A stretch of DNA of 64,000 bases from positions 1 through 64,000 of the forward strand of contig CAWACP010000004.1 of assembly GCA_963780655.1 (NCBI GenBank), given 5' to 3'. This document shows, piece by piece, positions 43,159 through 52,743 of this stretch. Source of the stretch: CAWACP01 sp963780655. Its GTDB lineage: Bacteria; Acidobacteriota; Terriglobia; Bryobacterales; Bryobacteraceae. Position 1 is the first letter of the stretch, and the number at the start of each line of letters is the position of its first letter. The notes below the pieces were generated by a model. It ran no database searches. It was not told the origin of the DNA and saw nothing but the letters and a program-made list of their open reading frames with translations. The translations under genes were made by a program, and so were the position numbers.

Positions 43159-43207
43159 TACACATGCCATCATGTAACCGCTCCTCTGAAAATGTAGCTT
43201 CGCCTCC

Positions 43208-43295
43208 CCGTGGGGCAGACGATCGGTTTTTGTCGTCTGCCATTGCCGGGGCATTCGAAGAGGCAGACGACATAAACCGATCGTCTGCCCCACGG
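43208..43295. repeat. Near-perfect 34-base inverted repeat (GTGGGGCAGACGATCGG family)
   Basis: Arms 43208-43241 and 43262-43295 match at 33 of 34 positions; the loop is about 20 bases. The family recurs, diverged, at 22009-22092. It lies between two co-directional genes. Confidence 0.85.
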
Positions 43296-43347
43296 AGCCA
43301 AAGCTTCGAGGGCTGAGGCTATGGTGCACTCGATACAATAGTCATCC

Positions 43348-44391
43348 ATGCACCGACGAGACTTCCTTCGGGTGGCCGGAGCGGCGACCCTTGCGGGCGC
43401 ATTCAGGGCCGGCGCCGACAGCGTGCCGGTCAAGCTCGGCATCGACCTGTTCAGCCTGCGCTCCTCCAACTGGACCCCGTTCCAGTTCCTCGACTACTGC
43501 TCGGGCCAGGGCGCGAAGGTGGTCCACTTCTCGGAGGTCCGCTTCATCGGCGGGCTCGAACCCGATAACCTGCGCCGCGTTCGCGAGCACGCCGAGCGGC
43601 TGGGCATCGAGATCGAGATCGGCATGCTGTCCATCTGCCCCACGTCGAAGATGTTCAAGCCCGAGCAGGGGACGGCGGAACAGCAGCTCTCGCGCATGAT
43701 CGATTCCGCTCACATCGTCGGATCGCACATCGTGCGCTGCGTGCTGGGCAGCGCCGACGACCGGCATACCGCGCCGCTTGCGCAGCACATCGAGAACACG
43801 GTGGCCGTACTGAAGCAGGTCCGCTCTCGTGCGCTCGACAACAACATCAAAATCGCCGTGGAGAATCACGCGGGCGATATGCAGGCATTCGAGATGAAGA
43901 TGCTGATCGAGGAAGCCGGGCGCGATTTCGTCGGCTCGTGTCTCGATTCCGGAAACCCGCTGTGGACGCTGGAAGACCCGCGCGTCACGCTGGAGACGCT
44001 CCATCCGTATGTGCTCACCAGCCATGTCCGCGACAGCGCCGTCTGGCTTGTGCCCGAAGGCGCCGCGGTGAGCTGGGTGCGCATGGGCGAGGGCAACGTC
44101 GGGATTGAATCGTATGTGCGCAAATACGCCGAGTTGTGTCCCGGGCGCGCGCTCTCGATGGAGTCCATTGTCTTCGGACCGCGCATGTTCCCGTATCGCG
44201 ATCCAAAGTTCTGGGATGCCTACCGCGACGTGCCCGCCTGGGAGTTCGAGCGCTTCGTCGAGATCGCCGAGCGGGGCAAGCCGCGGCCGGCCGTGCCGTG
44301 GAAAGCCGACCCCGTGGCCGAGCGTGCGGATCTGGAGGCGAGCCTGCGGCAAACCCGCGCATGGCTCGGCATCCCGCGAAATGCAGGCTAA
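43348..44391 (+). CDS. Exported sugar phosphate isomerase/epimerase-like TIM barrel
   Basis: 347 residues. Twin-arginine-like signal (HRRDFLRVAGAATLAGAF). Barrel motifs KLGIDLFSLRSS, VVHFSEVRFIGG, KIAVENHAGDMQ, FVGSCLDSGNPLW, TSHVRDSAVWL and ALSMESIVFG follow the xylose-isomerase-like family with metal-binding Glu/Asp/His. Its last codons (Ala-Gly-stop) lie inside a REP hairpin shared with the convergent S9 peptidase. Third barrel of this superfamily in the window; substrate unknown. Confidence 0.8.
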   Translation: MHRRDFLRVAGAATLAGAFRAGADSVPVKLGIDLFSLRSSNWTPFQFLDYCSGQGAKVVHFSEVRFIGGLEPDNLRRVREHAERLGIEIEIGMLSICPTSKMFKPEQGTAEQQLSRMIDSAHIVGSHIVRCVLGSADDRHTAPLAQHIENTVAVLKQVRSRALDNNIKIAVENHAGDMQAFEMKMLIEEAGRDFVGSCLDSGNPLWTLEDPRVTLETLHPYVLTSHVRDSAVWLVPEGAAVSWVRMGEGNVGIESYVRKYAELCPGRALSMESIVFGPRMFPYRDPKFWDAYRDVPAWEFERFVEIAERGKPRPAVPWKADPVAERADLEASLRQTRAWLGIPRNAG

Positions 44392-44405
44392 AAGCCTCCT
44401 CTACT
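44382..44405. repeat. REP hairpin at convergent gene ends
   Basis: TGCAGGCTAAAAGCCTCCTC carries the GCAGGCT...AGCCTGC family core. It holds the stop codon of the epimerase gene and abuts that of the S9 peptidase, so it may terminate both transcripts. Confidence 0.65.
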
Positions 44406-47052
44406 CCGTCAACTCCGCCGTCATCGTGGCGCCGCCCATCTCGGGTATTGACGCCTGGTATTTCACCACCTTGCGGCTCGGCTTATCGATCCAGTAGGTC
44501 ACTCCGCCGGGGCTGCCGTCGGCGGGCGTTGTGTCCACCTTGAACGCGTCGAATGTGCCCGCAGCCACCTTAACGCTTTCCGCGCCCGATACCTTCAACT
44601 GCATCACCTTCTCCTTCTGCTTCTGCACGTCGAAGTTGCGAAAGACGGTGGTGTAGCCGTCGGCCAGTGGAAGGCACGCGATCACGTTGCCCGTACTTGC
44701 GCCATCCGCGAACAGCGGACCGCCCAGATCCGCCGCCACCGGCTTCGACTGGCCGTTCATGGTCATGTTGCCGGAAACCTTGTTCCCGCTGACCGCCAGA
44801 TCGATGGTCACCGGCCCCTGCTTTACGGTCCGCTTCAGCAGCACCAGGCTCTTTCCATCCAGGGTGGTCGCGTCCACCATGTCGCCCATCGGGGTTGCCA
44901 CGGTTTCGGTCACCAGGTAGCCGGCATCATCGTTTTTGACGACATCGGCCAGCTTCAGCTTCATGGACTGGCCACCCATCGACAGCGTGGCATCGTATTT
45001 CCAGGAACCGGTCTGGAGCGCCCCCGTTATGGCCGGTACGCCGACCGAAGACGCGTCAACCTTCTTCGCCAGCACAACGGTTTTCGGATCGACGCTGATC
45101 TCCTTCAGCCGCGCCGTGACTTCGGGCGTGCCGCCCTCTTCACAGCGTCCGCCCAGATGCTCGGCCAGGAACTTCTCGGCCGCCATCATCATGGCCAGGT
45201 TGTTCACCGGCCGCGCAAAGCCATGGCCTTCATCGGGGGCCAGCAGATACTCCACCGGGAATCCCCGGTCGCGCAGCGCAATAACGATGCGCTCCGATTC
45301 GGACCTGTTCACGCGGGGATCGTTGGCGCCCTGCACGACCATGAGCGGCGTGCGGATTTTCGCGGCAGAGTTCAGCGGCGACTGCCGCGTGAGTTGCGCC
45401 TTGCCCTCCGGCGTGCGCGGATCGCCCATGCGCTTGTAGAACATCACGCGCGCGGCTTCCCAGTACGGTGGAATGGATTCCATGAGCGTGATCAGATTCG
45501 AGGGCCCGACGATGGACACGGCCGCGGCGTACAGATCGGGCGTGAAGGCGACGCCGGCAAGCGTGGCGTAACCGCCGTAGGAACCGCCCATGATGCCCAC
45601 GCGCTTCGGATCGGCGATGCCTTTGGACACCAGATACTTTACGCCCCATGTGACATCGTCCTGCATGCGGTCGCCCCACTGCAGATTGCCGGCGTTGAGG
45701 AAATCCTTGCCATAGCCGGTTGAGCCCCGGAAATTCGGCCCGAGTACCGCATATCCGCGATTGGCCAGGAACTGCGCCATGGTGTTGTAGCGCCACTCAT
45801 CGCGCCCCCACGGCCCACCGTGCGGAAAGAGTATGGCGGGGAGATTTTTCGCCGGCACGCCCTTCGGCAGCGTGAGATAAGCGGGGATTTCGCGGCCGTC
45901 CGAGGACGGGTACGTCACCGGCTCCATCTTCGCCAGGTACTCGCGCGGTAGCTTTTCGCGGATGCGATACTGCAGCGTGAGCTTCTTCGTGTCGCGGTTG
46001 AACAGGTACGTCTCGCCGGGTTCCGTATCGCTCCAGGCCGAGACCAGCCACAACCGCTCATCCTTTGTCTTCGAAACCGGCGTGATCTCCTTGCCGCCCA
46101 GCTTCGCGCGAATCAGCTTGTAATCCGCTTCGATCGACTTATCGCGGAAATAGTAGCGCGGCTTCTCGTCGTCATAGACGGTGGCCAACAGCTCGTCCGT
46201 GAGATCCGAGAAGTTCGCATTATCCAGATCGACGCGATTCTTCGGGTCGGACTCCACCACTTCTTCGTTACCTGTGGCGACATCCAGCAGCGACAAGTGA
46301 ATCAGGTTGCCTTCGCCGTGGTTCGACTGGAGGTAAACGCGCTTGCCGTCCTTATGGAAGTGGATGGGTGCGCAGGTCTCGAATACATCGCAGGAATAGA
46401 TCTTCTTAAAGCCGCCCGGATCCGTCCGCAGGATCTCGGTGTCGCCATTCTCGGCGGAACGCACGGCCAGCCGAAGCTGGCCGGCGTTATCGAACACCCA
46501 CGCTTCCACGCGATCGGAGTTCTTCCGCAGCAGCGTTCGCTCGCCGGTGGAGATCTTTACCTTGTAGAGATCGTGCCAGGCCTTGTCGCGATCGTTCAGG
46601 CCGACATAGATGGTGTCGGGATCGGTCTTTGGCAGATCGTAAATGGCTGCGCGGACGCCCTTCGCCTCGGTCAGGTTGCGTGGTTTCGGCACGTTGGCAG
46701 CGTCCTTCGCCTGCGCGGGATCGACGGCGAAGACATTGAAGTTCTCGTCGCCGAGCTGGTCCTGAACAAACAGGATGTATTTGCCGTCACGTGTCCAGAA
46801 ATAGCCGGGAATGGGGCGCTTCGTATCGTTGGTGATCGGCTTTGCCGCGTCGAACGGTTCTTCGGCGCCCTTTACCCAGATATTCCGGGTGCCGTTGAGC
46901 GGCTTCATGAAGGCGATGTACTTGCCGTCCGGTGAGATCTGCGCGCCGGTAATTTCGGGATCGCCGAAGAACAGTTCGCGGTCGAGAACCGGCGGCTGCT
47001 GGCCCACCGCGCAGAGCGGTAGCAGAAGGAGAAAAGCGGGGAGGAAACGCAT
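44401..47052 (-). CDS. Secreted S9 prolyl-oligopeptidase-type peptidase with C-terminal beta-domain
   Basis: 883 residues from ATG 47052 (TTG 47064 possible). Signal peptide (RFLPAFLLLLPLCAVGQ), WD40-like propeller (about 35-380, ISPDGKYIAFMKP), then an alpha/beta hydrolase with nucleophile GGSYGGYATLAG near residue 490, Asp in GANDPRVNRSE and His in DEGHGFARP. After the peptidase, about 200 further residues (from VVLAKKVDASSVGVPAITG on) form a beta-rich domain resembling DUF4412-type proteins (GTFDAFKVDT, KVVKYQASIPEMGG). This extra domain is not part of standard S9 enzymes. Confidence 0.88.
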   Translation of the reverse strand: MRFLPAFLLLLPLCAVGQQPPVLDRELFFGDPEITGAQISPDGKYIAFMKPLNGTRNIWVKGAEEPFDAAKPITNDTKRPIPGYFWTRDGKYILFVQDQLGDENFNVFAVDPAQAKDAANVPKPRNLTEAKGVRAAIYDLPKTDPDTIYVGLNDRDKAWHDLYKVKISTGERTLLRKNSDRVEAWVFDNAGQLRLAVRSAENGDTEILRTDPGGFKKIYSCDVFETCAPIHFHKDGKRVYLQSNHGEGNLIHLSLLDVATGNEEVVESDPKNRVDLDNANFSDLTDELLATVYDDEKPRYYFRDKSIEADYKLIRAKLGGKEITPVSKTKDERLWLVSAWSDTEPGETYLFNRDTKKLTLQYRIREKLPREYLAKMEPVTYPSSDGREIPAYLTLPKGVPAKNLPAILFPHGGPWGRDEWRYNTMAQFLANRGYAVLGPNFRGSTGYGKDFLNAGNLQWGDRMQDDVTWGVKYLVSKGIADPKRVGIMGGSYGGYATLAGVAFTPDLYAAAVSIVGPSNLITLMESIPPYWEAARVMFYKRMGDPRTPEGKAQLTRQSPLNSAAKIRTPLMVVQGANDPRVNRSESERIVIALRDRGFPVEYLLAPDEGHGFARPVNNLAMMMAAEKFLAEHLGGRCEEGGTPEVTARLKEISVDPKTVVLAKKVDASSVGVPAITGALQTGSWKYDATLSMGGQSMKLKLADVVKNDDAGYLVTETVATPMGDMVDATTLDGKSLVLLKRTVKQGPVTIDLAVSGNKVSGNMTMNGQSKPVAADLGGPLFADGASTGNVIACLPLADGYTTVFRNFDVQKQKEKVMQLKVSGAESVKVAAGTFDAFKVDTTPADGSPGGVTYWIDKPSRKVVKYQASIPEMGGATMTAELTE

Positions 47053-47113
47053 GGTATTCGTCAACGATTGTGGCGCTCGGCGCGCGCCGAGTCAACCGGG
47101 CAGGGGCGGCGAT

Positions 47114-47193
47114 AGTGGAGCAGGCCTTCAGCCTGCAGGCCCGGGGGCTGTCGCTGTAAGAAAACAAGTGCAGGCTAAAAGCCTGCTCTACTG
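47114..47193. repeat. Pair of REP hairpins
   Basis: GGAGCAGGCCTTCAGCCTGC and TGCAGGCTAAAAGCCTGCTC lie 30 bases apart in inverted order with CTACT/AGTGG ends, the same family as at 44382, 56991 and 60055. Confidence 0.7.
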
Positions 47194-47207
47194 GAGCCGT
47201 AAACAGG

Positions 47208-47642
47208 TTAGTGCGATGTCAGTTGCGGCAAGCCAGGTGAAACACCTGCGAGAGTGGACGGTCGCGGCGGCGCCGCGGGCGAGTCGGCCTCCTTCAGACG
47301 CAGCGCCGCGTAGGGCCCCAGCACCTCGCGCTCATGTTTCAGGAGCGTCAGGATCGCCGACAGATACAGAAGAACAACCGCGAGATCCGCCATTGCCGGC
47401 AAGGGTATGCGAATGATGATGCCCTCCTGCGCGAGCATGCGGAAGCAGGTGACGATTCCGCACGCGCCAAGCACAATGCCTATGAAGCGGACTCTGCGGC
47501 CATACGCCCGATGAACTAGCCGTATGCACAGGAAACTCACCACCAGCGAGAGCGCGAAAGTCAACCCGATGAGCGGATGGGCATTCAGAAAAAACATGTT
47601 TCTGCCACCTTCGAACACGTCTTTGAAAGAAAAGAATGCCAT
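47208..47642 (-). CDS. Small integral membrane protein
   Basis: 144 residues (or 129 from the internal ATG of NMFFLNAHP). Three hydrophobic helices (LIGLTFALSLVVSFLCIRLV, VRFIGIVLGACGIVTCFRML, LPAMADLAVVLLYLSAILTL) and a Pro/Ser-rich cytoplasmic tail. I do not recognise the family. It stands alone between REP hairpins and the promoter region of the redox-signalling operon. Confidence 0.5.
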   Translation of the reverse strand: MAFFSFKDVFEGGRNMFFLNAHPLIGLTFALSLVVSFLCIRLVHRAYGRRVRFIGIVLGACGIVTCFRMLAQEGIIIRIPLPAMADLAVVLLYLSAILTLLKHEREVLGPYAALRLKEADSPAAPPRPSTLAGVSPGLPQLTSH

Positions 47643-47790
47643 CGGCAGAGCCGCGCCGCAATGGATCCAACTGGCTAAGTTATAAATTTAACCTGTACTT
47701 ATGGACTAATGTGCGGGTCAGCCCCCATCCCTCTGCCCCGGCGCTTGACAGGTTCGCTATCATCCAGGTCAGGTCCCCGGAGAGCCGTAC

Positions 47791-49468
47791 ATGCCCAGGC
47801 CTGTTTTGTTAACAATCGATGACGATCCGGAGGTGCTGAAAAGCATCGAGCGCGACCTGCGCAAACACTACGCCGAGAACTACCGCATTCTGACGGCCGG
47901 CTCGGGCCAGGCCGCTCTCGATCTGATCAAACGGCTCGACGCGCGTAATGAACCAATTGCGCTCTTTCTGGTGGATCACCGGATGCCACAGATGAACGGC
48001 ATCGAGTTCCTGGCGCAGGCCATGCGCACGCACCCCGAGCCGAAACGCGTCCTGCTCACGGCCTATGCCGACACCGACGCGGCCATTCGGGCCATTAACG
48101 AGGTCAAGCTCAACCACTACCTGCTGAAGCCCTGGGACCCGCCGGAGCAGCACCTATACCCCGTCCTGGACGATCTGCTGGGCAACTGGAAGGAGTCGTA
48201 CCGGCCACCCTTCGAAGGCATCCGCGTGCTCGGCACCCGCTGGTCTTCGAAATCCTATGAGATGCGCGATTTCCTGGCGCGCAACCAGGTACCTTATCAA
48301 TGGCTGGACGCCGAGGCCGCCAGCGGCGACGGCGAAGGCCGCCGCATCGTGGATTCCATGCAGGGCGCCGACGTCAGGCTTCCCATCGTGATGCTGCCCG
48401 ATGGCGAAAAGCTGATTCAGCCCTCCACCGGCGAGGTGGCCGCGCGCATCGGCCTGCAGACAAAGACGCAAACCGATTTCCACGACGTGGTGATCCTCGG
48501 CGGCGGTCCCGCGGGGCTGGCCGCTGCCGTCTACGGCGCATCGGAGGGCCTGAGCACCGTGGTTGTCGAACGCGAAGCGCCCGGCGGCCAGGCGGGCCTC
48601 AGCTCCGCCATCGAGAATTATCTCGGCTTTCCGGCCGGACTCACGCGGCGCCGATCTGGCGAATCGCGCAGTCATCCAGGCGCGCCGCTTCGGGGCCGAG
48701 ATCCTCGCGCCCCAGGAGGCGACGGCCCTGCGCGTCGACGGACCTTACCGGTACATAACGCTCCTCGACGGCAGCACGCTCGCCTGCCATGCGCTGGTCA
48801 TCGCCACCGGCGTGCAGTGGCGAAAGCTCGACATTCCGGGAGTCGACCGCCTTACCGGCGCGGGCGTCTACTACGGCGCGGGTTCCACCGAGGCCGCTTC
48901 CTGCCGCGATGAGGATGTCTACGTCATCGGGGGCGCCAACTCCGCGGGACAGGCCGCCATGAACTTCTCCCGCTGCGCGCGCCGCGTGATCATGCTGGTC
49001 CGGGGTGAATCCCTGAGCTCATCCATGTCGAAATACCTTATCGACGAGATCGCGCGCCAGGAGAACATTACGGTGCAAACGCGTTCCTGCGTGGTGGAGG
49101 CGCACGGCGAGGAACGCCTCGAGAGCATCACTGTGCAATGCGACGCCACCAACAGCGTCGAAACCGTGCCCGCCACCGCCATGTTCATCTTCATCGGCGC
49201 GGAGCCGCGCACCGACTGGCTGAACGGGACCGTGGAGCGCGATGAGAAGGGCTTCATTCTGACCGGCAACGATCTGGTTCGCGGCGACAGGCGCCCGCAA
49301 TCCTGGACGCTCGAGCGCGATCCTGAGCTGCTCGAAACCAGCGTGCCCGGCGTCTTTGCGGTGGGCGATGTACGGCACGGCTCGGTGAAGCGCGTCGCCT
49401 CCAGCGTTGGCGAAGGCTCCATTGCCATCCAGTTCGTCCACCAGTACCTGAGTGGAGCGCTGGCATGA
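47791..49468 (+). CDS. Response regulator fused to thioredoxin-reductase-like flavoprotein, frameshifted
   Basis: Receiver domain at residues 1-125 with phosphoacceptor Asp62 (FLVDHRMPQMNG) and Lys in LLKPWDPP. A short glutaredoxin-like domain without CxxC spans about 145-225, then a TrxR-like FAD/NAD(P) module (DVVILGGGPAGLAAAVYGAS, EREAPGGQAG). One inserted base near 48640-48648 breaks the frame; the other frame resumes at GADLANRAVIQARRFG and carries VYVIGGANSAGQAAMNFS and VFAVGDVRHGSVKRVA. The position of the TrxR CxxC motif is occupied by other residues. This fusion is a known family. It is coupled to the kinase by an ATGA overlap. Confidence 0.85.
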
Positions 49469-50889
49469 GTGCGCTGGCGACGGACCTCCGCGCAATTGCG
49501 GTATTCGCCGATCTGCCGGATGAAAGCCTGGCATGGCTCACCGCCCACATGCAGGAGCGAACGCTCGCGCCCGGGGAATTGTATGGCCACGAAGGCGATC
49601 CTGCCGAGAACATGATCGTGGTGCTCGAAGGCGCGATACGCGGCAGTCATGAGAACGGTCGCGATGACGGCCGCGTATATATGGCTCGCGCCGGCCAGGT
49701 GACCGGGCTGCTGCCGTTCTCGCGCCTTCGCAATCTTCCGCTCACCACGCGCGCCATCGAGCCAACGCGCATTGCGCTGCTGCATCGCGATCATTTCGAA
49801 GAAATGGGACGGCGGATTCCCGAGCTGCAGGAGCGGCTTGTGTCCGTGATGGCCGACCGCATTCGCGAAGTCACCGCCGCCGACCAGCAGCGCGACAAGC
49901 TGATGGCTCTGGGGAAACTCTCCGCCGGACTCGCCCACGAGCTGAACAACCCGGCCTCGGCCGCCCGGCGCTCGGCGGAAACTCTGCGCGAGGCGGTGGA
50001 GCGGCTCCGCTGCGCCAATGTTCAGCTCGACGCGCTTCCGCTCACCCCGGACCAGCGGCAAAGCCTCTCGTCGCTCGAACATGAGACGGCGCAGACGCAA
50101 TCCGCGGACGAGGCGGGAGACACGCTCGACCGCAGCGATGCCGAGGAGCGGCTCGGAGGCTGGCTCCAGAAGCATCGGATTGAGCGCGCCTGGGAGCTTG
50201 CCGGAGACCTCGCCGAGGCGGGCTGCGACGAGAGCTGCCTGAACAAGCTGTCGGCAACATTTCCGCCGGGCGTGCTGGCTCCCGTTCTCAACCGTTTTGC
50301 CGCAACGGGAACCATCAACCGGCTGGTGGATGAGATCCTGAACAGCACGGCGCGCATCTCCGATCTGGTTCACGCCATAAAAGAATACTCGTACATGGAC
50401 CAGATGCCCGAACAGGAGATGGACGTGCATCAGGGCCTCGATAACACGCTGCTGATTCTGAAGCATCGCTGGAAAACCCGGATCTCGGTGAAGCGCGAAT
50501 ACGACCGCGACATCCCGCACATCTGCGCGAAGGGCAGCGAGCTCAACCAGGTGTGGACCAACCTCATCGACAACGCGATCGACGCGATTGAAAGCGACCC
50601 GGCGCTGAACGGCCGGGGCGAGATCCGCATCCGCACGGCGCGGGAAGGCCGCAATGCGCTGGTCGAAATCATCGATAACGGTCCGGGGATTCCGGCCGAC
50701 ATCCAGTCGCGCATCTTCGAGCCATTCTTCACGACCAAGGCTGTGGGCCAGGGAACCGGACTCGGGCTCGATACGGCATATCGGATCGTGCGAAACCATC
50801 ACGGCGAGATCCGGCTGAACTCAAAGCCGGGCGATACGCGGTTCCAGGTCCGCCTGCCGCTCGCCGGCAACGGAGGAGGAGAACAATGA
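49465..50889 (+). CDS. Cyclic-nucleotide-binding-domain sensor histidine kinase
   Basis: 474 residues. Residues about 10-130 are a CRP-like cNMP-binding domain (ELYGHEGDPAENMIVVLEGA). HisKA with His158 (SAGLAHELNNPASAARR), a long helical insert (about 170-290), then a HATPase with DNAIDAIES, EIIDNGPGIPADI and GTGLGLDTAYRIVRNHHGEI. No membrane segment. It overlaps the response-regulator/TrxR gene on one side and the UBP finger on the other. It probably phosphorylates the upstream receiver domain in response to a redox or nucleotide signal. Confidence 0.88.
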   Translation: MSALATDLRAIAVFADLPDESLAWLTAHMQERTLAPGELYGHEGDPAENMIVVLEGAIRGSHENGRDDGRVYMARAGQVTGLLPFSRLRNLPLTTRAIEPTRIALLHRDHFEEMGRRIPELQERLVSVMADRIREVTAADQQRDKLMALGKLSAGLAHELNNPASAARRSAETLREAVERLRCANVQLDALPLTPDQRQSLSSLEHETAQTQSADEAGDTLDRSDAEERLGGWLQKHRIERAWELAGDLAEAGCDESCLNKLSATFPPGVLAPVLNRFAATGTINRLVDEILNSTARISDLVHAIKEYSYMDQMPEQEMDVHQGLDNTLLILKHRWKTRISVKREYDRDIPHICAKGSELNQVWTNLIDNAIDAIESDPALNGRGEIRIRTAREGRNALVEIIDNGPGIPADIQSRIFEPFFTTKAVGQGTGLGLDTAYRIVRNHHGEIRLNSKPGDTRFQVRLPLAGNGGGEQ

Positions 50890-51143
50890 AGACTTGTGAA
50901 CACCTGCAGCATGCCCACGACGTCAAACCCAACAGCACCGGGTGCGAGGAGTGCCTGAAAATGGGCGACACCTGGGTGCACCTGCGCCTGTGCCTCACGT
51001 GCGGCCACGTCGGCTGCTGCGATTCCTCGAAAAACAAGCACGCCACGAAGCACTACCATGGCAACAAACATCCAGTGATCCGCTCCTTCCAGCCCGGCGA
51101 GGCCTGGCGGTGGTGTTACGTCGACGAGCTGTACGTCGAGTAA
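50886..51143 (+). CDS. UBP-type zinc finger protein
   Basis: 85 residues. The ZnF-UBP pattern is complete: CEHL, CEEC, W-x-LRLCLTCGHVGCCD, then His residues in NKHATKHYHGNKHP. In eukaryotes this fold binds the free C-terminal Gly-Gly of ubiquitin. In bacteria small UBP-type fingers occur next to response regulators and kinases, where the ligand is not established from sequence. It overlaps the kinase by four bases (ATGA). In this genome the presence of a Ub-like pathway 40 kb away makes a functional link worth testing. Confidence 0.85.
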   Translation: MKTCEHLQHAHDVKPNSTGCEECLKMGDTWVHLRLCLTCGHVGCCDSSKNKHATKHYHGNKHPVIRSFQPGEAWRWCYVDELYVE

Positions 51144-51424
51144 GCCGGCCACCGGGGTCACAACGCCTTCACTCTTTCGAATTGCGCACTTGACGGCCAA
51201 CCTGCGCGCTCGGGCGATGCACTCAGGTTCTGAGCAATCCATCCGATTTCCGCAGCCGGCTCGGCCGGTTTACCGTTCCTCCATTCGTCTTCGATCCCGC
51301 GAAGCGCAGTGAAAAGTGGGGACTGCCGCGGGCCGACAACGAGCCCGGCGATTACATCGTCGAGCTGAACCTTGCGTTCGAAGGCGGCCTCGAAGAAGCG
51401 GCGCGGGGCTTCGGCAGGCTGCAC

Positions 51425-52738
51425 GTGGAAGCGCTGGGCGGCGATGCGGCGGAGCGTCCGCCGGTGTTCATCTCCAGGAGCTATTACCGCTGCCGCCTCA
51501 CGGCGCGGGAAATCGCCGATCTGGGTGCCCGCGATGAACGCCGGACCGATCCGCGGCGCCGCCTGATCTACAAAATCTGGCCGGACTTTCCGGTGCAGGC
51601 ACTGATGGACCGTTCCACCTGCACCATCAAAGCGGACGCCGCCGTCCGGGCGTACAACGCCACCGGCGAAGGCATTGTCTGGGCGGTCATCGATTCCGGT
51701 ATAGACGCATCGCACATCCATTTCGGGTTTCGCAATACGTTGCTCGATCCCGTGGTGGCCCGCCTGCACCGCGATTTCACGCGCGCGGTTCCGTCCATCG
51801 ATTCGGCGCTCACGGACGACTACGGACACGGTACGCACGTCGCCGGAATCATCGCCGGCGAGCTGGACAGTTCGCTCGTCGCGGGCCGGGATTTCCGCGT
51901 TTTCGAGCGTACCTTCAAAGCCGGACCCGATGGCCGGTCGCACACGCTGACCGTTGAACCCCGCGCGGCGATCGCCCGCCACCTGCACGGCGTTGCTCCG
52001 CAATGCAAACTCGTCAGCCTGAAGGTGCTGGATGAAAACGGCAGAGGGTCCACCAGCAACATCATGCTGGCGCTGCGCTATATCCGCGAAGAGCTCAACG
52101 CCGATCCGAAGATGCCGCGCGTTCACGGCGTGAACCTGAGCCTCGGCTACGAGTTCGATGCGGAGATGTTCGCGTGCGGCCAGAGCCCGCTCTGCGTGGA
52201 GGTGGATTCTCTGGTGAAGGCCGGCGTGGCGGTGGTGGTGGCGGCAGGCAATACCGGATACGCGCAGGTGAGTGCTTTCGACCGGTGCGCGAACGTCGGC
52301 CTGTCGAACAGCATCAACGACCCGGGGAACGCAGACCTCGCCATCACTGTCGGCGCGACCCATCGCGATTCTCCGCACCGCTACGGAGTCTCGTTCTTCT
52401 CCTCGAAGGGACCCACCGGCGATGGCCGCCTCAAACCGGATCTGGTGGCCCCCGGCGAACGCATCACCTCCGCCGCCGCGCCATGTCAGTTCCGCCGCGA
52501 GGGCATCCCGGCGTCCGAGGAAGGCTTGCCCGCCTACATGGACGACTCGGGCACCAGCATGGCGGCCGCGCATGTGTCCGGCGCCATTGCCGCGTTCCTG
52601 TCGATACGGCGCGAGTACATCCAGCGCCCCGAAGAGGTGAAGCGGATTTTCATGAAGAGCGCGACGCGGCTCGGGCGCGAACGCTATTTCGAGGGACACG
52701 GGCTGGTCGATCTGATGCGGGCAATTCAGTCGGTTTAA
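51425..52738 (+). CDS. Subtilisin-family (S8) serine protease
   Basis: 437 residues from GTG 51425. Triad Asp (GIVWAVIDSGIDASH), His (GHGTHVAGIIAGE) and Ser (DSGTSMAAAHVSG) are all present, with an oxyanion Asn in VVAAGNTG. Coding-like sequence in the same frame extends upstream (FRSRLGRFTVPPFVFDP, ADNEPGDYIVELNLAFEGGL) to about 51200 without a standard start codon, so the true N-terminus is probably about 70 residues longer and disturbed by an indel near 51230. There is no signal peptide in the readable part, so the enzyme may be cytoplasmic. The esterase gene follows five bases later. Confidence 0.88.
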   Translation: MEALGGDAAERPPVFISRSYYRCRLTAREIADLGARDERRTDPRRRLIYKIWPDFPVQALMDRSTCTIKADAAVRAYNATGEGIVWAVIDSGIDASHIHFGFRNTLLDPVVARLHRDFTRAVPSIDSALTDDYGHGTHVAGIIAGELDSSLVAGRDFRVFERTFKAGPDGRSHTLTVEPRAAIARHLHGVAPQCKLVSLKVLDENGRGSTSNIMLALRYIREELNADPKMPRVHGVNLSLGYEFDAEMFACGQSPLCVEVDSLVKAGVAVVVAAGNTGYAQVSAFDRCANVGLSNSINDPGNADLAITVGATHRDSPHRYGVSFFSSKGPTGDGRLKPDLVAPGERITSAAAPCQFRREGIPASEEGLPAYMDDSGTSMAAAHVSGAIAAFLSIRREYIQRPEEVKRIFMKSATRLGRERYFEGHGLVDLMRAIQSV

Positions 52739-52743
52739 AAGTT

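Noticed and set aside
52174..52743. Upstream extension of the esterase frame into the subtilase gene
   Set aside because: Arg/Pro/Gly-rich and antiphase to the protease with intact triad; the esterase starts at ATG 52744.
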